64,000 nucleotides of DNA from Salipiger bermudensis HTCC2601 (GTDB taxonomy: Bacteria; Pseudomonadota; Alphaproteobacteria; Rhodobacterales; Rhodobacteraceae). Within the stretch, counting starts at the first letter, position 1. Each line of letters opens with the position of its first letter. Below, one piece after another: positions 1-8,528 of this stretch. The translations under genes and the position numbers were made by a program. A model generated the notes under the pieces. It searched no databases. It worked only from the letters and a program-made list of their open reading frames with translations, and had not been told where the DNA came from. The stretch is from positions 734,015 through 798,014 of the forward strand of contig NZ_DS022276.1 in the NCBI RefSeq assembly GCF_000153725.1, in the 5' to 3' direction.

Positions 1-179
1 AGACGATACTCGTCGTTTTCGAGAAGCGCGGTGTAGTAGAACGCGCGAACCATCTTGCCTCGGCGTACAAATTCCTGTCGGAGGAGCTTGTAGTCGATGT
101 CGAAGCCAAGCGCTTTCGCGGCGGCATACAGGTTCGACCCGTCTATGAACAGCGCGAGCCGTTCGTCCTTGTAAAACAT
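1..179 (-). CDS. NYN-domain (LabA/DUF88-like) protein, 5' part only
   Basis: The gene starts at an ATG on the minus strand (position 179) and runs off the left edge, so only the first 59 residues are visible. They begin MFYKDERLALFIDGSNLYAA, where FIDGSNLY is the first conserved acidic motif of the NYN/PIN-like nuclease fold (LabA/DUF88 family). Proteins of this family are predicted metal-dependent RNases; the remaining acidic residues of the active site lie outside the window. It is divergent from folK. The call rests on this N-terminal motif only. Confidence 0.75.
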   Translation of the reverse strand, partial: MFYKDERLALFIDGSNLYAAAKALGFDIDYKLLRQEFVRRGKMVRAFYYTALLENDEYR

Positions 180-318
180 CAAATGTCCTTTCAGCAATGG
201 AGCGCGCCAATGTCCGTGAGTGTGAATGTGAGTGGTTTGGCGCACTCGGTCGTCGAAGATTAAGATATTTGGCCGTCAGTACAAGCCGCAACACATAATC
301 CAAAAGGATAGCTCAAAC

Positions 319-885
319 GTGCTAAGGGAACAAGAAAAGTTGATTGCACTCGGCGCGAATCTATCGTCCGCGATTGGTTCTCCGGCGGAAACATTGCGAG
401 CGGCAATCGATGAACTGTCCGCGTCTGGGGAGTGTGTCCTGCGGGTGAGCCGGTTTTATGCAACCCCTTGTTTTCCGGCGGGGGCCGGGCCTGATTACGT
501 GAACGCCTGCATCGTCTCAACCGGAGAGTCCAGCGCCGCCGAGCTGCTCTCGGTGATGCATCAAATCGAGCATAAATTTGGCCGGGAGCGCGAGCAGAGG
601 TGGGGCAGCAGGAGCCTCGATCTGGACTTGCTGGCCCATGGTGGGGAGATTCTTCCTGACGTAACGTCATATTCGAAATGGCGGATGTTGAGCCTGGAGG
701 AGCAGAAAGTCAGGGCGCCGGACGAGCTGATTCTGCCGCATCCGCGCATGCACGAACGTGCCTTCGTGCTGGTGCCACTCTGCGATGTCGCTGCGGACTG
801 GCGCCATCCCCTGCTCGATCGCACGGTGCGCCAGCTCTGCGAGGCATTGCCGCAGGAGGCGCGCGACGAAGTCAAGCCTTTATGA
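319..885 (+). CDS. folK: 2-amino-4-hydroxy-6-hydroxymethyldihydropteridine pyrophosphokinase
   Basis: HPPK transfers pyrophosphate from ATP to 6-hydroxymethyl-7,8-dihydropterin in folate synthesis (cytoplasm). The 188-residue product shows the family pattern: IALGANL near the start, DYVNACI in the middle, the HPPK signature RWGSRSLDLDLL at about residues 94-105, and LPHPRMHERAFVLVPL near the end. The frame stays open upstream to a GTG at 232, but those 29 residues have no counterpart in the family. The GTG at 319 sits 10 nt after AAGGA, and places IALGAN at residue 9-14, so it is preferred; TTG at 340 is another possibility. Base composition is visibly less GC-rich than in the genes that follow. 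rpoZ follows in the same direction. Confidence 0.9.
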   Translation: MLREQEKLIALGANLSSAIGSPAETLRAAIDELSASGECVLRVSRFYATPCFPAGAGPDYVNACIVSTGESSAAELLSVMHQIEHKFGREREQRWGSRSLDLDLLAHGGEILPDVTSYSKWRMLSLEEQKVRAPDELILPHPRMHERAFVLVPLCDVAADWRHPLLDRTVRQLCEALPQEARDEVKPL

Positions 886-964
886 CCGATCCCCGCTTGT
901 CTTTCGGGCCATGACGCGATAGGGATTCCCTTTCTGACGGCTAACCCGAATAGGTGATACGCAT

Positions 965-1318
965 ATGGCCCGCGTGACGGTAGAAGATTGCGTCGACAAG
1001 GTCCCGAACCGGTTCGAGCTGGTGATGCTCGCCGCGCATCGTGCGCGCGAAGTGGCATCCGGCAGCCCGCTGACGGTCGACCGCGACAACGACAAGAACC
1101 CGGTGGTCGCCCTCCGCGAAATCGCCGAGGAGACCCAGTCGGCTGACGAGCTGCGTGAGCGTCTGATCGAGAGCCATCAGACCCAGATCGAGGTCGATGA
1201 GCCCGAAGATGACAGCATGGCGCTGCTCATGGGGGCCGAGCAGGACAAGCCGGTCGAGGACGACATGTCTGAGGAGAAGCTCCTGCGCGCGCTCATGGAG
1301 GCCCAGGGCGAGGGCTGA
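965..1318 (+). CDS. rpoZ: DNA-directed RNA polymerase omega subunit
   Basis: The omega subunit binds the beta' subunit and helps RNA polymerase assembly; in E. coli it is also part of a ppGpp site. The 117-residue product starts [20 protein letters not shown], followed by [11 protein letters not shown] and [12 protein letters not shown], which are the conserved omega core (about residues 1-65). The rest is an acidic C-terminal tail, and the total is longer than the 91 residues of E. coli omega, as is usual in alphaproteobacteria. It lies 37 nt upstream of the (p)ppGpp synthetase/hydrolase gene, the conserved rpoZ-spoT linkage. Confidence 0.95.
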   Translation: MARVTVEDCVDKVPNRFELVMLAAHRAREVASGSPLTVDRDNDKNPVVALREIAEETQSADELRERLIESHQTQIEVDEPEDDSMALLMGAEQDKPVEDDMSEEKLLRALMEAQGEG

Positions 1319-1355
1319 GGCCCGCGGATGCGGGCCAGGTGAAGGATAGGCGCCC

Positions 1356-3494
1356 ATGATTGCGGCGGAAGATCTGGTTGCACTGGTCCGCAACTACAAT
1401 CCCAAGACCAACGAAGACCTGATCCGCGCGGCCTACGAGTTCGGCCGCGCGATGCATGACGGGCAGATGCGCCATTCCGGCGAGCCCTACTTCACGCATC
1501 CCGTCGCCGTTGCCGCGATCCTGACCGAGCAGCAGCTCGACGATGCGACCATCATCACTGCCCTGCTGCACGACACCATCGAGGACACCCGCGCCTCGTG
1601 GTCCGACATCGCCGAGCGCTTCGGCGAGGATGTGGCCGATCTGGTCGACGGCGTCACCAAGCTGACCAACCTACAGCTCTCCAGCTCGGAGACCAAGCAG
1701 GCCGAGAACTTCCGCAAGCTGTTCATGGCGATGTCCAAGGACCTGCGGGTGATCCTCGTGAAGCTCGCGGACCGTCTGCACAACATGCGCACCATCAAGG
1801 CGATGCGCGCCGAGAAGCAGATCCAGAAGGCGCGCGAGACGATGGACATCTACGCGCCGCTGGCCGGCCGGATGGGCATGCAGTGGATGCGCGAAGAGCT
1901 CGAGGATCTGGCGTTCCGGGTGCTCAATCCCGAGGGCCGCGCCTCGATCATCCGCCGCTTCATCACGCTGCAGAAAGAGGCCGGCGACGTGATCCACCGG
2001 ATCACCGGCGACATGCGCCACGAGCTCGAGGAGGCCGGCATCGAGGCCGAGGTCTTCGGACGGGCCAAGAAGCCCTACTCGATCTGGCGCAAGATGCAGG
2101 AAAAGGGCATGGGCTTCTCGCGCCTGTCCGACATCTACGGCTTCCGCGTCATCACCCGCAACGACATGGACTGCTACGGTGCGCTCGGGGTGATCCACCA
2201 GCGCTGGCGCGCGGTGCCCGGGCGGTTCAAGGATTATGTCAGCCAGCCCAAGTCGAACGGCTACCGCTCGATCCACACCACCGTGTCGGGCCGCGACGGC
2301 AAGCGCGTCGAGGTGCAGATCCGCACCCGGCAGATGCACGAGGTCGCCGAGACCGGCGTCGCCGCGCACTGGTCCTATCGCGACGGCCAGCGCGCCGAGA
2401 ACCCGTTCGCCGTCGATCCCGCCCGCTGGATCGCCTCGCTGACCGAGCAGTTCGACAGCGAGCAGGATCATGACGAGTTCCTCGAGGCGGTGAAGCTCGA
2501 GATGTACTCGGACAAGGTGTTCTGCTTCACGCCCAAGGGCGACGTGGTGAAGCTGCCGCGCGGGGCGACACCGCTGGATTACGCCTATGCCATCCACACC
2601 CGTATCGGCTCGGCCTGTGTCGGTGCCAAGGTCGACGGCATCCGGGTGCCGCTCTGGACCCGGCTGAAGAACGGCCAGTCGGTCGAGATCATCACCGCAG
2701 AGGGCCAGACCCCGCAGGCCACATGGCTCGACATCGCCACCACCGGCAAGGCCCGCACCGCGATTCGCCGCGCCCTGCGCGAGGCCGGGCGCGAGCGTTT
2801 CGTGCGGCTCGGCCACGAGCTGGCGCGCTCGGCCTTCGAGCATGTGGGCAAGAAGGCCACCGACAAGGTGCTCGAGAAGGCGGCCCAGACCCTGCGGCTC
2901 GAGGACAAGGACGAGCTTCTCGCCCGTCTGGGCAGCGCCGAGCTGACCTCGCGCGAGGTGGTGCACGCGGTCTACCCCGATCTGGGGCCGGCGGACGATG
3001 TCGAGGTCGATGCCCATCGCGCGGTGATCGGGCTCGAGCCCGGCACCGGTTTTACCCGGGCGCGCTGCTGCCAGCCGTTGCCGGGCGAGCGCATCATCGG
3101 CATCACCCAGCGCGGCAAGGGCGTGTTCGTGCACGCCATCGACTGCGAATCCCTCGCCGCCTATGAGGACCAGCCCGACCGCTGGGTCGACCTGCGCTGG
3201 GAGGAGGGCACGCACCCGGCTGCCTATGATGTGAGCCTAGAGCTAACCATCGGCAACGATGCCGGGGTGCTGGGGCGGGTTTGCACCTTGATCGGCGAGC
3301 GGTTGGCCAATATCTCGGATCTTGTCTTCGTGGACCGGAAGCCGGACTTCTTCCGCATCCGGATGGACGTGGAGTTCCGCGACGCGGAACACCTTCATTC
3401 GGTGATCTCCGCCCTCGAAGCCGAAAGCGATGTCGCCTCCGTGCACCGCCGGCGAGACGCCTCGCTGACGGCGCTTCCGACGGCGGCACAGTAA
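1356..3494 (+). CDS. rsh: Bifunctional (p)ppGpp synthetase/hydrolase (Rsh)
   Basis: This 712-residue RelA/SpoT homologue makes and degrades (p)ppGpp, the stringent-response alarmone. Domains in order: HD hydrolase with HDTIEDT at 72-78; synthetase with KKPYSIWRKM near 235-245 and YRSIHTTV later; TGS domain around 385-450 (CFTPKGDVVKLPRGAT); a conserved Cys/His region around 570; ACT domain from about 625. The HD motif is intact, so hydrolase activity is expected, as in the single Rsh of most alphaproteobacteria. The gene follows rpoZ closely and is likely cotranscribed with it. The symbol relA or spoT is also used for this family. Confidence 0.95.
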   Translation: MIAAEDLVALVRNYNPKTNEDLIRAAYEFGRAMHDGQMRHSGEPYFTHPVAVAAILTEQQLDDATIITALLHDTIEDTRASWSDIAERFGEDVADLVDGVTKLTNLQLSSSETKQAENFRKLFMAMSKDLRVILVKLADRLHNMRTIKAMRAEKQIQKARETMDIYAPLAGRMGMQWMREELEDLAFRVLNPEGRASIIRRFITLQKEAGDVIHRITGDMRHELEEAGIEAEVFGRAKKPYSIWRKMQEKGMGFSRLSDIYGFRVITRNDMDCYGALGVIHQRWRAVPGRFKDYVSQPKSNGYRSIHTTVSGRDGKRVEVQIRTRQMHEVAETGVAAHWSYRDGQRAENPFAVDPARWIASLTEQFDSEQDHDEFLEAVKLEMYSDKVFCFTPKGDVVKLPRGATPLDYAYAIHTRIGSACVGAKVDGIRVPLWTRLKNGQSVEIITAEGQTPQATWLDIATTGKARTAIRRALREAGRERFVRLGHELARSAFEHVGKKATDKVLEKAAQTLRLEDKDELLARLGSAELTSREVVHAVYPDLGPADDVEVDAHRAVIGLEPGTGFTRARCCQPLPGERIIGITQRGKGVFVHAIDCESLAAYEDQPDRWVDLRWEEGTHPAAYDVSLELTIGNDAGVLGRVCTLIGERLANISDLVFVDRKPDFFRIRMDVEFRDAEHLHSVISALEAESDVASVHRRRDASLTALPTAAQ

Positions 3495-3573
3495 GGGGAC
3501 GCAGCCGGCAGCGGTTGCGACTGAAAGGAAACGCGGTCCCACGGGGCTGCGGAGGATTGGACAGGACGGGCCT

Positions 3574-4227
3574 TTGGTCTTCAAACGCCGTGACAGACGA
3601 CCTGTCTGGAGGATACTGGTCGAATTCTTCTGGCCGCGTGGCGGCTGGGGACGTGCGGCGCGGTATATCCAGCACCGGCTGCACCGGCTACCCGATCCCC
3701 CCGAACGGATCGCGCGGGGCGTGTTTGCCGGAGTCTTCACCGCCTTCACCCCGCTCTACGGCATGCATTTCGTCGTCGCGGCGCTGATCGCCAAGGCGCT
3801 GCGCGGCAACATCCTCGCCTCGCTTCTGGGGACCTTCTTCGGCAACCCGCTGACCTATGTGCCCATTGCCTTCAGCTCGCTCCGCACCGGCTACTGGTTT
3901 CTCGGCATCGACCGGCACGAGCCCGACCACAAGTCGGTGCTCGACCGCTTTGCCTATGCCGGCGGAGACCTGTGGCACAATCTCGTGGCGTGGTTCACCG
4001 GGGAACCGACCAATTGGTCCGAGTTGATCCTGTTCTACGACAAGGTGTTCTATCCCTACCTGATCGGGGGGATCCTGCCGGGCATCGTTTCGGGGCTGGT
4101 CTGCTACTACCTCACGGTTCCGGTGATCCGTGCCTATCAGAGTCGGCGGCGCGGGGCGCTCAAGTCCAAGTTGGCGGCGCTGAAGAAGAAGCAGGGCGAC
4201 GCGGCGGGCAGCGCCCCCAAGGAGTGA
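3574..4227 (+). CDS. DUF2062 membrane protein
   Basis: This 217-residue protein belongs to the DUF2062 family; its biochemical role is unknown. It has a charged N terminus (FKRRDRRP), then hydrophobic stretches around 50-75, 85-105 and 160-185, and the family segment FAGVFTAFTPLYGMHFVVAALIA-type helix followed by GTFFGNPLTY. The only good in-frame start is a TTG at 3574 with AGGA 7 nt upstream; related proteins also begin VFKRR. It lies 79 nt after rsh, an order kept in related genomes. The C-terminal tail is rich in Lys and likely cytoplasmic. Confidence 0.8.
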   Translation: MVFKRRDRRPVWRILVEFFWPRGGWGRAARYIQHRLHRLPDPPERIARGVFAGVFTAFTPLYGMHFVVAALIAKALRGNILASLLGTFFGNPLTYVPIAFSSLRTGYWFLGIDRHEPDHKSVLDRFAYAGGDLWHNLVAWFTGEPTNWSELILFYDKVFYPYLIGGILPGIVSGLVCYYLTVPVIRAYQSRRRGALKSKLAALKKKQGDAAGSAPKE

Positions 4228-4271
4228 CACGCCCAGAGGCGGCGTGCAGCGGGAAGGGAGGCCCGTGGCCG

Positions 4272-5123
4272 ATGCGACTGTTCCTGCTCGTGGCGCTGAC
4301 CATGACCGCCTTCGCTGCCAATTCCGTGCTCAACCGCGCGGCGCTCGCCTCGGGCGGCATCGACGCGGTGAGCTTCGGCACGCTGCGGCTGCTGTCCGGT
4401 GCGCTGATGCTCGCAGCGCTGGTTCTGGCACGGGAGGGGCGTCTGAGGCTGGGCGGCGCCGGGCGGTTGGCCGGCGTGGCAGGGCTGTTTCTCTACATCT
4501 ACGGCTTCTCGGCGGCCTATGCGGGGATGCCTGCGGGGCTCGGGGCGCTGCTGCTCTTCGGCATGGTGCAGGTGACCATGTTCGGGGGCAGCGTGGCGGG
4601 CGGTGAGCGGGTGCCGGCGCAGCGCTGGCTGGGGGCGGGGCTGGCCTTTGGCGGGCTGGTCTGGCTGCTCTGGCCGGGCGGCGGTGCCGCGCCCAGCCTG
4701 CCGCACGCGCTGGCCATGCTGCTCGCGGGCGTCGGCTGGGGCGTCTATTCGCTGGCCGGACGCAAGGCCGAGGTGGCGCTGGTCTCGACGGCTGCAAATT
4801 TCGTGCTGGCGACCGGGCTCGGGCTGGTGGTGCTGCTGGGGCTACAGCTTTCGGGATCTGTCGGCCCATGGAGCCTTGGCGCGGTCGTGCTGGCGGTGGT
4901 CTCGGGCGCCGTGACCTCGGGGCTCGGCTACGCGCTCTGGTACGCGGTTCTGCCCCGCCTGCCGGGGTCGGTCGCCGCCGTGGCGCAGCTCACCGTGCCG
5001 GTGATCGCCATGGCGGGCGGCATGGTGTTTCTCGGCGAGGCCCTCACCGCGCGCTTCGCGCTCGCCGCCCTGCTGGTGCTGGGCGGCGTGGCGGTGTCGG
5101 TGGTGCCGCTGCGGCGGGGCTGA
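4272..5123 (+). CDS. EamA/DMT-family transporter
   Basis: Predicted inner-membrane transporter of the drug/metabolite superfamily; the substrate cannot be told from sequence. The 283-residue product is almost entirely hydrophobic with about ten helices in two EamA repeats; the second repeat carries the typical end SVAAVAQLTVPVIAMAGGMVFLGE-like segment. ATG 4272 follows GGGAGG and gives the usual length of 280-300 residues; the frame is open far upstream but that part overlaps the DUF2062 gene. It is convergent with the substrate-binding protein gene that follows. Confidence 0.85.
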   Translation: MRLFLLVALTMTAFAANSVLNRAALASGGIDAVSFGTLRLLSGALMLAALVLAREGRLRLGGAGRLAGVAGLFLYIYGFSAAYAGMPAGLGALLLFGMVQVTMFGGSVAGGERVPAQRWLGAGLAFGGLVWLLWPGGGAAPSLPHALAMLLAGVGWGVYSLAGRKAEVALVSTAANFVLATGLGLVVLLGLQLSGSVGPWSLGAVVLAVVSGAVTSGLGYALWYAVLPRLPGSVAAVAQLTVPVIAMAGGMVFLGEALTARFALAALLVLGGVAVSVVPLRRG

Positions 5124-5200
5124 GCGGCGCTTGCAGTGCCTTGGCTCTGCGCCGGGGCGCCTTGATGCCGTCCACGACGCTCAGCCGTTTGGCGCACAAA

Positions 5201-5218
5201 GCCCGTCACAGGACGGGC
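5201..5218 (-). terminator. Hairpin terminator for the substrate-binding protein gene
   Basis: Perfect 7-bp stem GCCCGTC/GACGGGC with a 4-nt loop, 8 nt beyond the stop of the minus-strand gene. Read on the minus strand the stem is followed by TTTGTG, a short T tract. It may also block readthrough from the convergent EamA gene. Confidence 0.55.
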
Positions 5219-5226
5219 GTGTCCGC

Positions 5227-6711
5227 TCACTCGGTCCAGCGCACCCCGGTCAGGTCGGTCGCCTGCGTCGGCTGGTTCTGCCACAGCCCATCGAGCCGCG
5301 CGTCCGCCACCGTCGGGAAGGCGAGCTGGAACAGGTAGGCGTTGACGTGATCCTCGGCGATCATCGTCTGCGCCTGCTGGATCAGCTCGGAGCGCGCTGC
5401 CGGGTCGGTGGTGCCGGTGAGGGTGCTCATCAGCTCCTGGAAGGCCGCGTTGTCATACTGGAAGTAATAGTCCGGCCGGGCATAGATGCCGATGTCGAAG
5501 GGCTCGGTATGCGACACGATGGTCAGGCCGAAATCCTTGCCGCGGAACACCTCTTCGAGCCACTGCGCCCATTCCAGATTGGTGATCTGGGTCTCGATCC
5601 CCACCTCGCGCAGCTGCGCCGCGATGATCTCGCCGCCGCGACGGGCGTAAGAGGGCGGCGGCAGCTTCAGTGTGGTGGTGAAGCCCTCGGGATAGCCCGC
5701 ATCCTCCAGCAGCGTCGTTGCAAGCTCCGGATCGTAGCTCGAGAGCTCGGTGAGGTCGACATAGTCGGGATTGTGCGGCGCGAAATGGGTGCCGATGGGC
5801 GTGCCGTAGCCGAACATCGCACCGTCGATGATCGCCTGTCGGTCGATGGCGTGGGACAGCGCTTCGCGCACCTTGGGATCGGAGAAATGTGCGTCCCCGT
5901 GGTTCATCGCGAGGATGGTCTCGCCCTCGGTCGAACCCACAAGAACCTGAAAGCGCGGGTCTGCCTCGAACATGGCGAGGTTCTCGGGCGCCGGGAAGCC
6001 GGCGAAGGCGTCGATATCCTGCGCCATCATCGCCGCGAACGCCGCCGTCGGGTCCGAGATAAAACGGAAGGTCACCGCCTCGAGTGCCGGGGCCGCGCCC
6101 CAGTAGTCCGCGTTGCGACCCATCTCGATGCGGTCTCCCGTGACCCAGCGCTCGAAGGTGAAGGGGCCGGTGCCGACAGGGGTCTGCTGGATGCCCTCGA
6201 TGCTCTCGGGGGCCACGATCACCGCGTCGCCCCAGGCCATGTTGAACAGGAACGTGCCGTCGGGCTCCGAGAGCGTCACCTCGACGGTGAGCGGATCGAC
6301 AACCGTCACCTCCGCGATGCCCTCGAACAGCGCCTTCTGGGCGTTAAGGCTGTCTTCCCCGCGGGCGCGATCGAGGCTGAACTTGACGTCCTCGGCATCC
6401 ATCGTACTGCCGTCATGGAAGGTGACGCCGTCGCGCAGCCGGAAGGTGTAGGTGAGCCCGCCGTCGGAGATCTCCCAGCTCTCGGCGAGGCCCGGCACGA
6501 CCTCCCCGGTCTCGGTGAAACGCGTCAGCCCTTCGAAGACGTTGGCATAGAGCACGCTGTCGATGGCGCCGGCCGCGGCCGAGGTCGGATCGAGATGCGG
6601 CGGCTCGAGTTGCAGCGCAATGGTCAGGTCGGTCTGCTGGGCCATCAGCGCCTGCGCCGAAAGCAGCATCGCGGCGGCGGCCGGGGCGAGGTAGGACATG
6701 GGGCGGGACAT
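5227..6711 (-). CDS. Family 5 extracellular solute-binding protein (dipeptide/oligopeptide ABC type)
   Basis: Periplasmic receptor of a peptide-type ABC importer. The 494-residue protein starts with a signal peptide (hydrophobic core about residues 8-22, likely cleaved after AQALMA) and continues with the family pattern LEPPHLDPTSAA, VFEGLTRF and VPGLAESWEISDGGLTYTF, then LRDGVTFHDG. ATG 6711 is preceded by GGAGAG on the minus strand; the frame is open further upstream but has no family match. No permease or ATPase gene adjoins it. The dipeptide-type permeases at 10255-12011 are plausible partners but lie 3.5 kb away on the other strand, behind panBC and phnM. Confidence 0.9.
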   Translation of the reverse strand: MSRPMSYLAPAAAAMLLSAQALMAQQTDLTIALQLEPPHLDPTSAAAGAIDSVLYANVFEGLTRFTETGEVVPGLAESWEISDGGLTYTFRLRDGVTFHDGSTMDAEDVKFSLDRARGEDSLNAQKALFEGIAEVTVVDPLTVEVTLSEPDGTFLFNMAWGDAVIVAPESIEGIQQTPVGTGPFTFERWVTGDRIEMGRNADYWGAAPALEAVTFRFISDPTAAFAAMMAQDIDAFAGFPAPENLAMFEADPRFQVLVGSTEGETILAMNHGDAHFSDPKVREALSHAIDRQAIIDGAMFGYGTPIGTHFAPHNPDYVDLTELSSYDPELATTLLEDAGYPEGFTTTLKLPPPSYARRGGEIIAAQLREVGIETQITNLEWAQWLEEVFRGKDFGLTIVSHTEPFDIGIYARPDYYFQYDNAAFQELMSTLTGTTDPAARSELIQQAQTMIAEDHVNAYLFQLAFPTVADARLDGLWQNQPTQATDLTGVRWTE

Positions 6712-6843
6712 CGGGCTCTCCGTTGGCAGGCATCGGCTCGAAGTGTGCCCGATTTCCCCGGCGGTGCAAGCACATGCGCACTGGAATATAGGGGGGCAGG
6801 CTGCTAGACGACGCCAGCCTTGTTGACGAGGGAGGAGACGCCA

Positions 6844-7677
6844 ATGAGCGCCACCGCGCGAAAGTCGGCCCCGCTGCCGGCCGATATCCGGGCCCGCAAG
6901 GGCGGAGCGCCGCTGGTCAGCCTGACCGCCTACACCACGCCGATGGCGCAGATGATGGACGCGCATTGCGATTTCGTCCTCGTCGGAGACAGCGTCGGCA
7001 TGGTTCTGCACGGGCTCGAGTCGACCCTTGGCGTGACCATGGAGATGATGATCTTGCACGCACAGGCGGTGAAACGCGGTCTCAGCCGCGCCATGATGGT
7101 CGTCGACATGCCCTTCGGCTCCTACGAGGAAGGCCCGCAGCAGGCGTTTCGCAACGCCGCGCGGCTGATGGCCGAAACCGCCGCCGGTGCCGTCAAGCTC
7201 GAGGGCGGCGAGAGCATGGCCGAAACCATCGCCTTCCTGACCGCGCGCGGCATCCCGGTGATGGCGCACGTGGGCCTCACGCCGCAATCGATCAACACGC
7301 TCGGCGGCTACAAGGTGCAGGGCCGCGGTGACGCCGGCGACCGGCTGATGGCGGATGCCCGCGCCGTGGCCGGGGCAGGGGCCTTTGCCGTGGTGCTCGA
7401 GAAGGTGCCGCAGGGGCTGGCCGACCGGGTCACGGCTGAGCTGCCGATCCCGACCATCGGCATCGGCGCCTCGGCGGGCTGCGACGGGCAGATCCTCGTG
7501 GTCGATGACATGCTAGGGCTCTTCACCGCCTTCAAGCCGAAATTCGTCAAGCGCTACGCGAGCCTCGGCGAACAGGCCGAAGCCGCCATCGCGGCCTATG
7601 CCGCCGAGGTGCGGACCCGGTCCTTCCCCGCAGCCGAGCACGTCTTTGCCGATGCCGCCCCGGGAGCGAAATCATGA
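6844..7677 (+). CDS. panB: 3-methyl-2-oxobutanoate hydroxymethyltransferase
   Basis: Cytoplasmic enzyme that adds a hydroxymethyl group from 5,10-methylene-THF to 2-oxoisovalerate to form ketopantoate, the first step of pantothenate synthesis. The 277-residue product shows [10 protein letters not shown], the metal-binding [24 protein letters not shown] and [13 protein letters not shown] 6844 follows GGGAGGAG; the TTG codons upstream are less likely. The stop overlaps the panC start by 4 nt (ATGA), so the two genes form one translationally coupled operon. Confidence 0.97.
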   Translation: MSATARKSAPLPADIRARKGGAPLVSLTAYTTPMAQMMDAHCDFVLVGDSVGMVLHGLESTLGVTMEMMILHAQAVKRGLSRAMMVVDMPFGSYEEGPQQAFRNAARLMAETAAGAVKLEGGESMAETIAFLTARGIPVMAHVGLTPQSINTLGGYKVQGRGDAGDRLMADARAVAGAGAFAVVLEKVPQGLADRVTAELPIPTIGIGASAGCDGQILVVDDMLGLFTAFKPKFVKRYASLGEQAEAAIAAYAAEVRTRSFPAAEHVFADAAPGAKS

Positions 7678-8516
7678 CCGAGATGCTCCGCTCGAAGGCC
7701 GAGCTGCGCGCCCGTCTGGCGGGCTGGAAACGCGCCGGAGAGACCGTCGGCGTGGTGCCCACCATGGGTGCGCTGCATGCCGGGCACCTGAGCCTCGTCG
7801 AGGCCGCCAAGGCGGAGTGCGACCGGGTGATCGTGACGATCTTCGTGAACCCCAAGCAGTTCAACAACGCCTCCGATCTCGAGAACTACCCGCGCACCGA
7901 GCACGCCGATGCCGAGAAGCTCGCGCCCTACGCGGTGGATGTGATCTACGTGCCGGGGCCGGAGGAGATCTATCCCGAGGGCTTTGCCACCTCGGTGGCG
8001 GTCTCGGGCCTGACCGACGGGCTCTGTGGCGCCTTCCGCCCGGGCCATTTCGACGGCGTGACGACGGTGGTCTCGAAGCTCTTCCTGCAGACCGGCGCGG
8101 ATCGGGCCTATTTCGGCGAGAAGGATTACCAGCAATTGCAGGTGGTGCGCCGCATGGCCCGCGATCTCGACATCCCCGTCGAGGTGATCGGCTGCGAAAC
8201 GGTGCGCGAGCCCGACGGGCTGGCGCTGTCCTCGCGCAACGTGCTGCTGCCCGAGGCCACCCGCGCCGCCGCACCGGTGCTCAACCGGGCCATGGTGGCG
8301 ATGGCCGAGGGACTTCGGACCGGTGCCGATCTCGCGACGCTGAAAGCGCAGGCCGAGGCGGCGATCCTCGCAGGCGGTTTCGAGCGGGTCGAGTATCTCG
8401 AGCTGCGCGCCGCCGACGGGCTTGCGCCGATGACCACGCTCGACCGCCCGGCGCGGCTTCTGGCCGCCGCCTGGCTGGGCGGGGTGCGCCTGATCGACAA
8501 TATCCCGGTGGGCTGA
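7674..8516 (+). CDS. panC: Pantoate--beta-alanine ligase
   Basis: Condenses pantoate and beta-alanine with ATP through a pantoyl-adenylate, the last step of pantothenate synthesis. The 280-residue product carries the nucleotide-binding [14 protein letters not shown] at 28-41, VNPKQF, the pantoate-site region [32 protein letters not shown] and the SSRN motif. It starts inside the panB stop codon region (4-nt overlap). The aspartate decarboxylase gene panD that would supply beta-alanine is not in the window. Confidence 0.97.
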   Translation: MTEMLRSKAELRARLAGWKRAGETVGVVPTMGALHAGHLSLVEAAKAECDRVIVTIFVNPKQFNNASDLENYPRTEHADAEKLAPYAVDVIYVPGPEEIYPEGFATSVAVSGLTDGLCGAFRPGHFDGVTTVVSKLFLQTGADRAYFGEKDYQQLQVVRRMARDLDIPVEVIGCETVREPDGLALSSRNVLLPEATRAAAPVLNRAMVAMAEGLRTGADLATLKAQAEAAILAGGFERVEYLELRAADGLAPMTTLDRPARLLAAAWLGGVRLIDNIPVG

Positions 8517-8528
8517 GCCGCTCGTGGC

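Noticed and set aside
232-318. Longer folK start at GTG 232
   Set aside because: The extra 29 residues do not look like HPPK; the GTG at 319 has a better ribosome-binding site.
1671-3215. Long open frames antisense to rsh, parC, the ABC ATPase and other genes
   Set aside because: They are shadows of high-GC codon bias: no ribosome-binding site, no known domain, and the sense genes have clear motifs.
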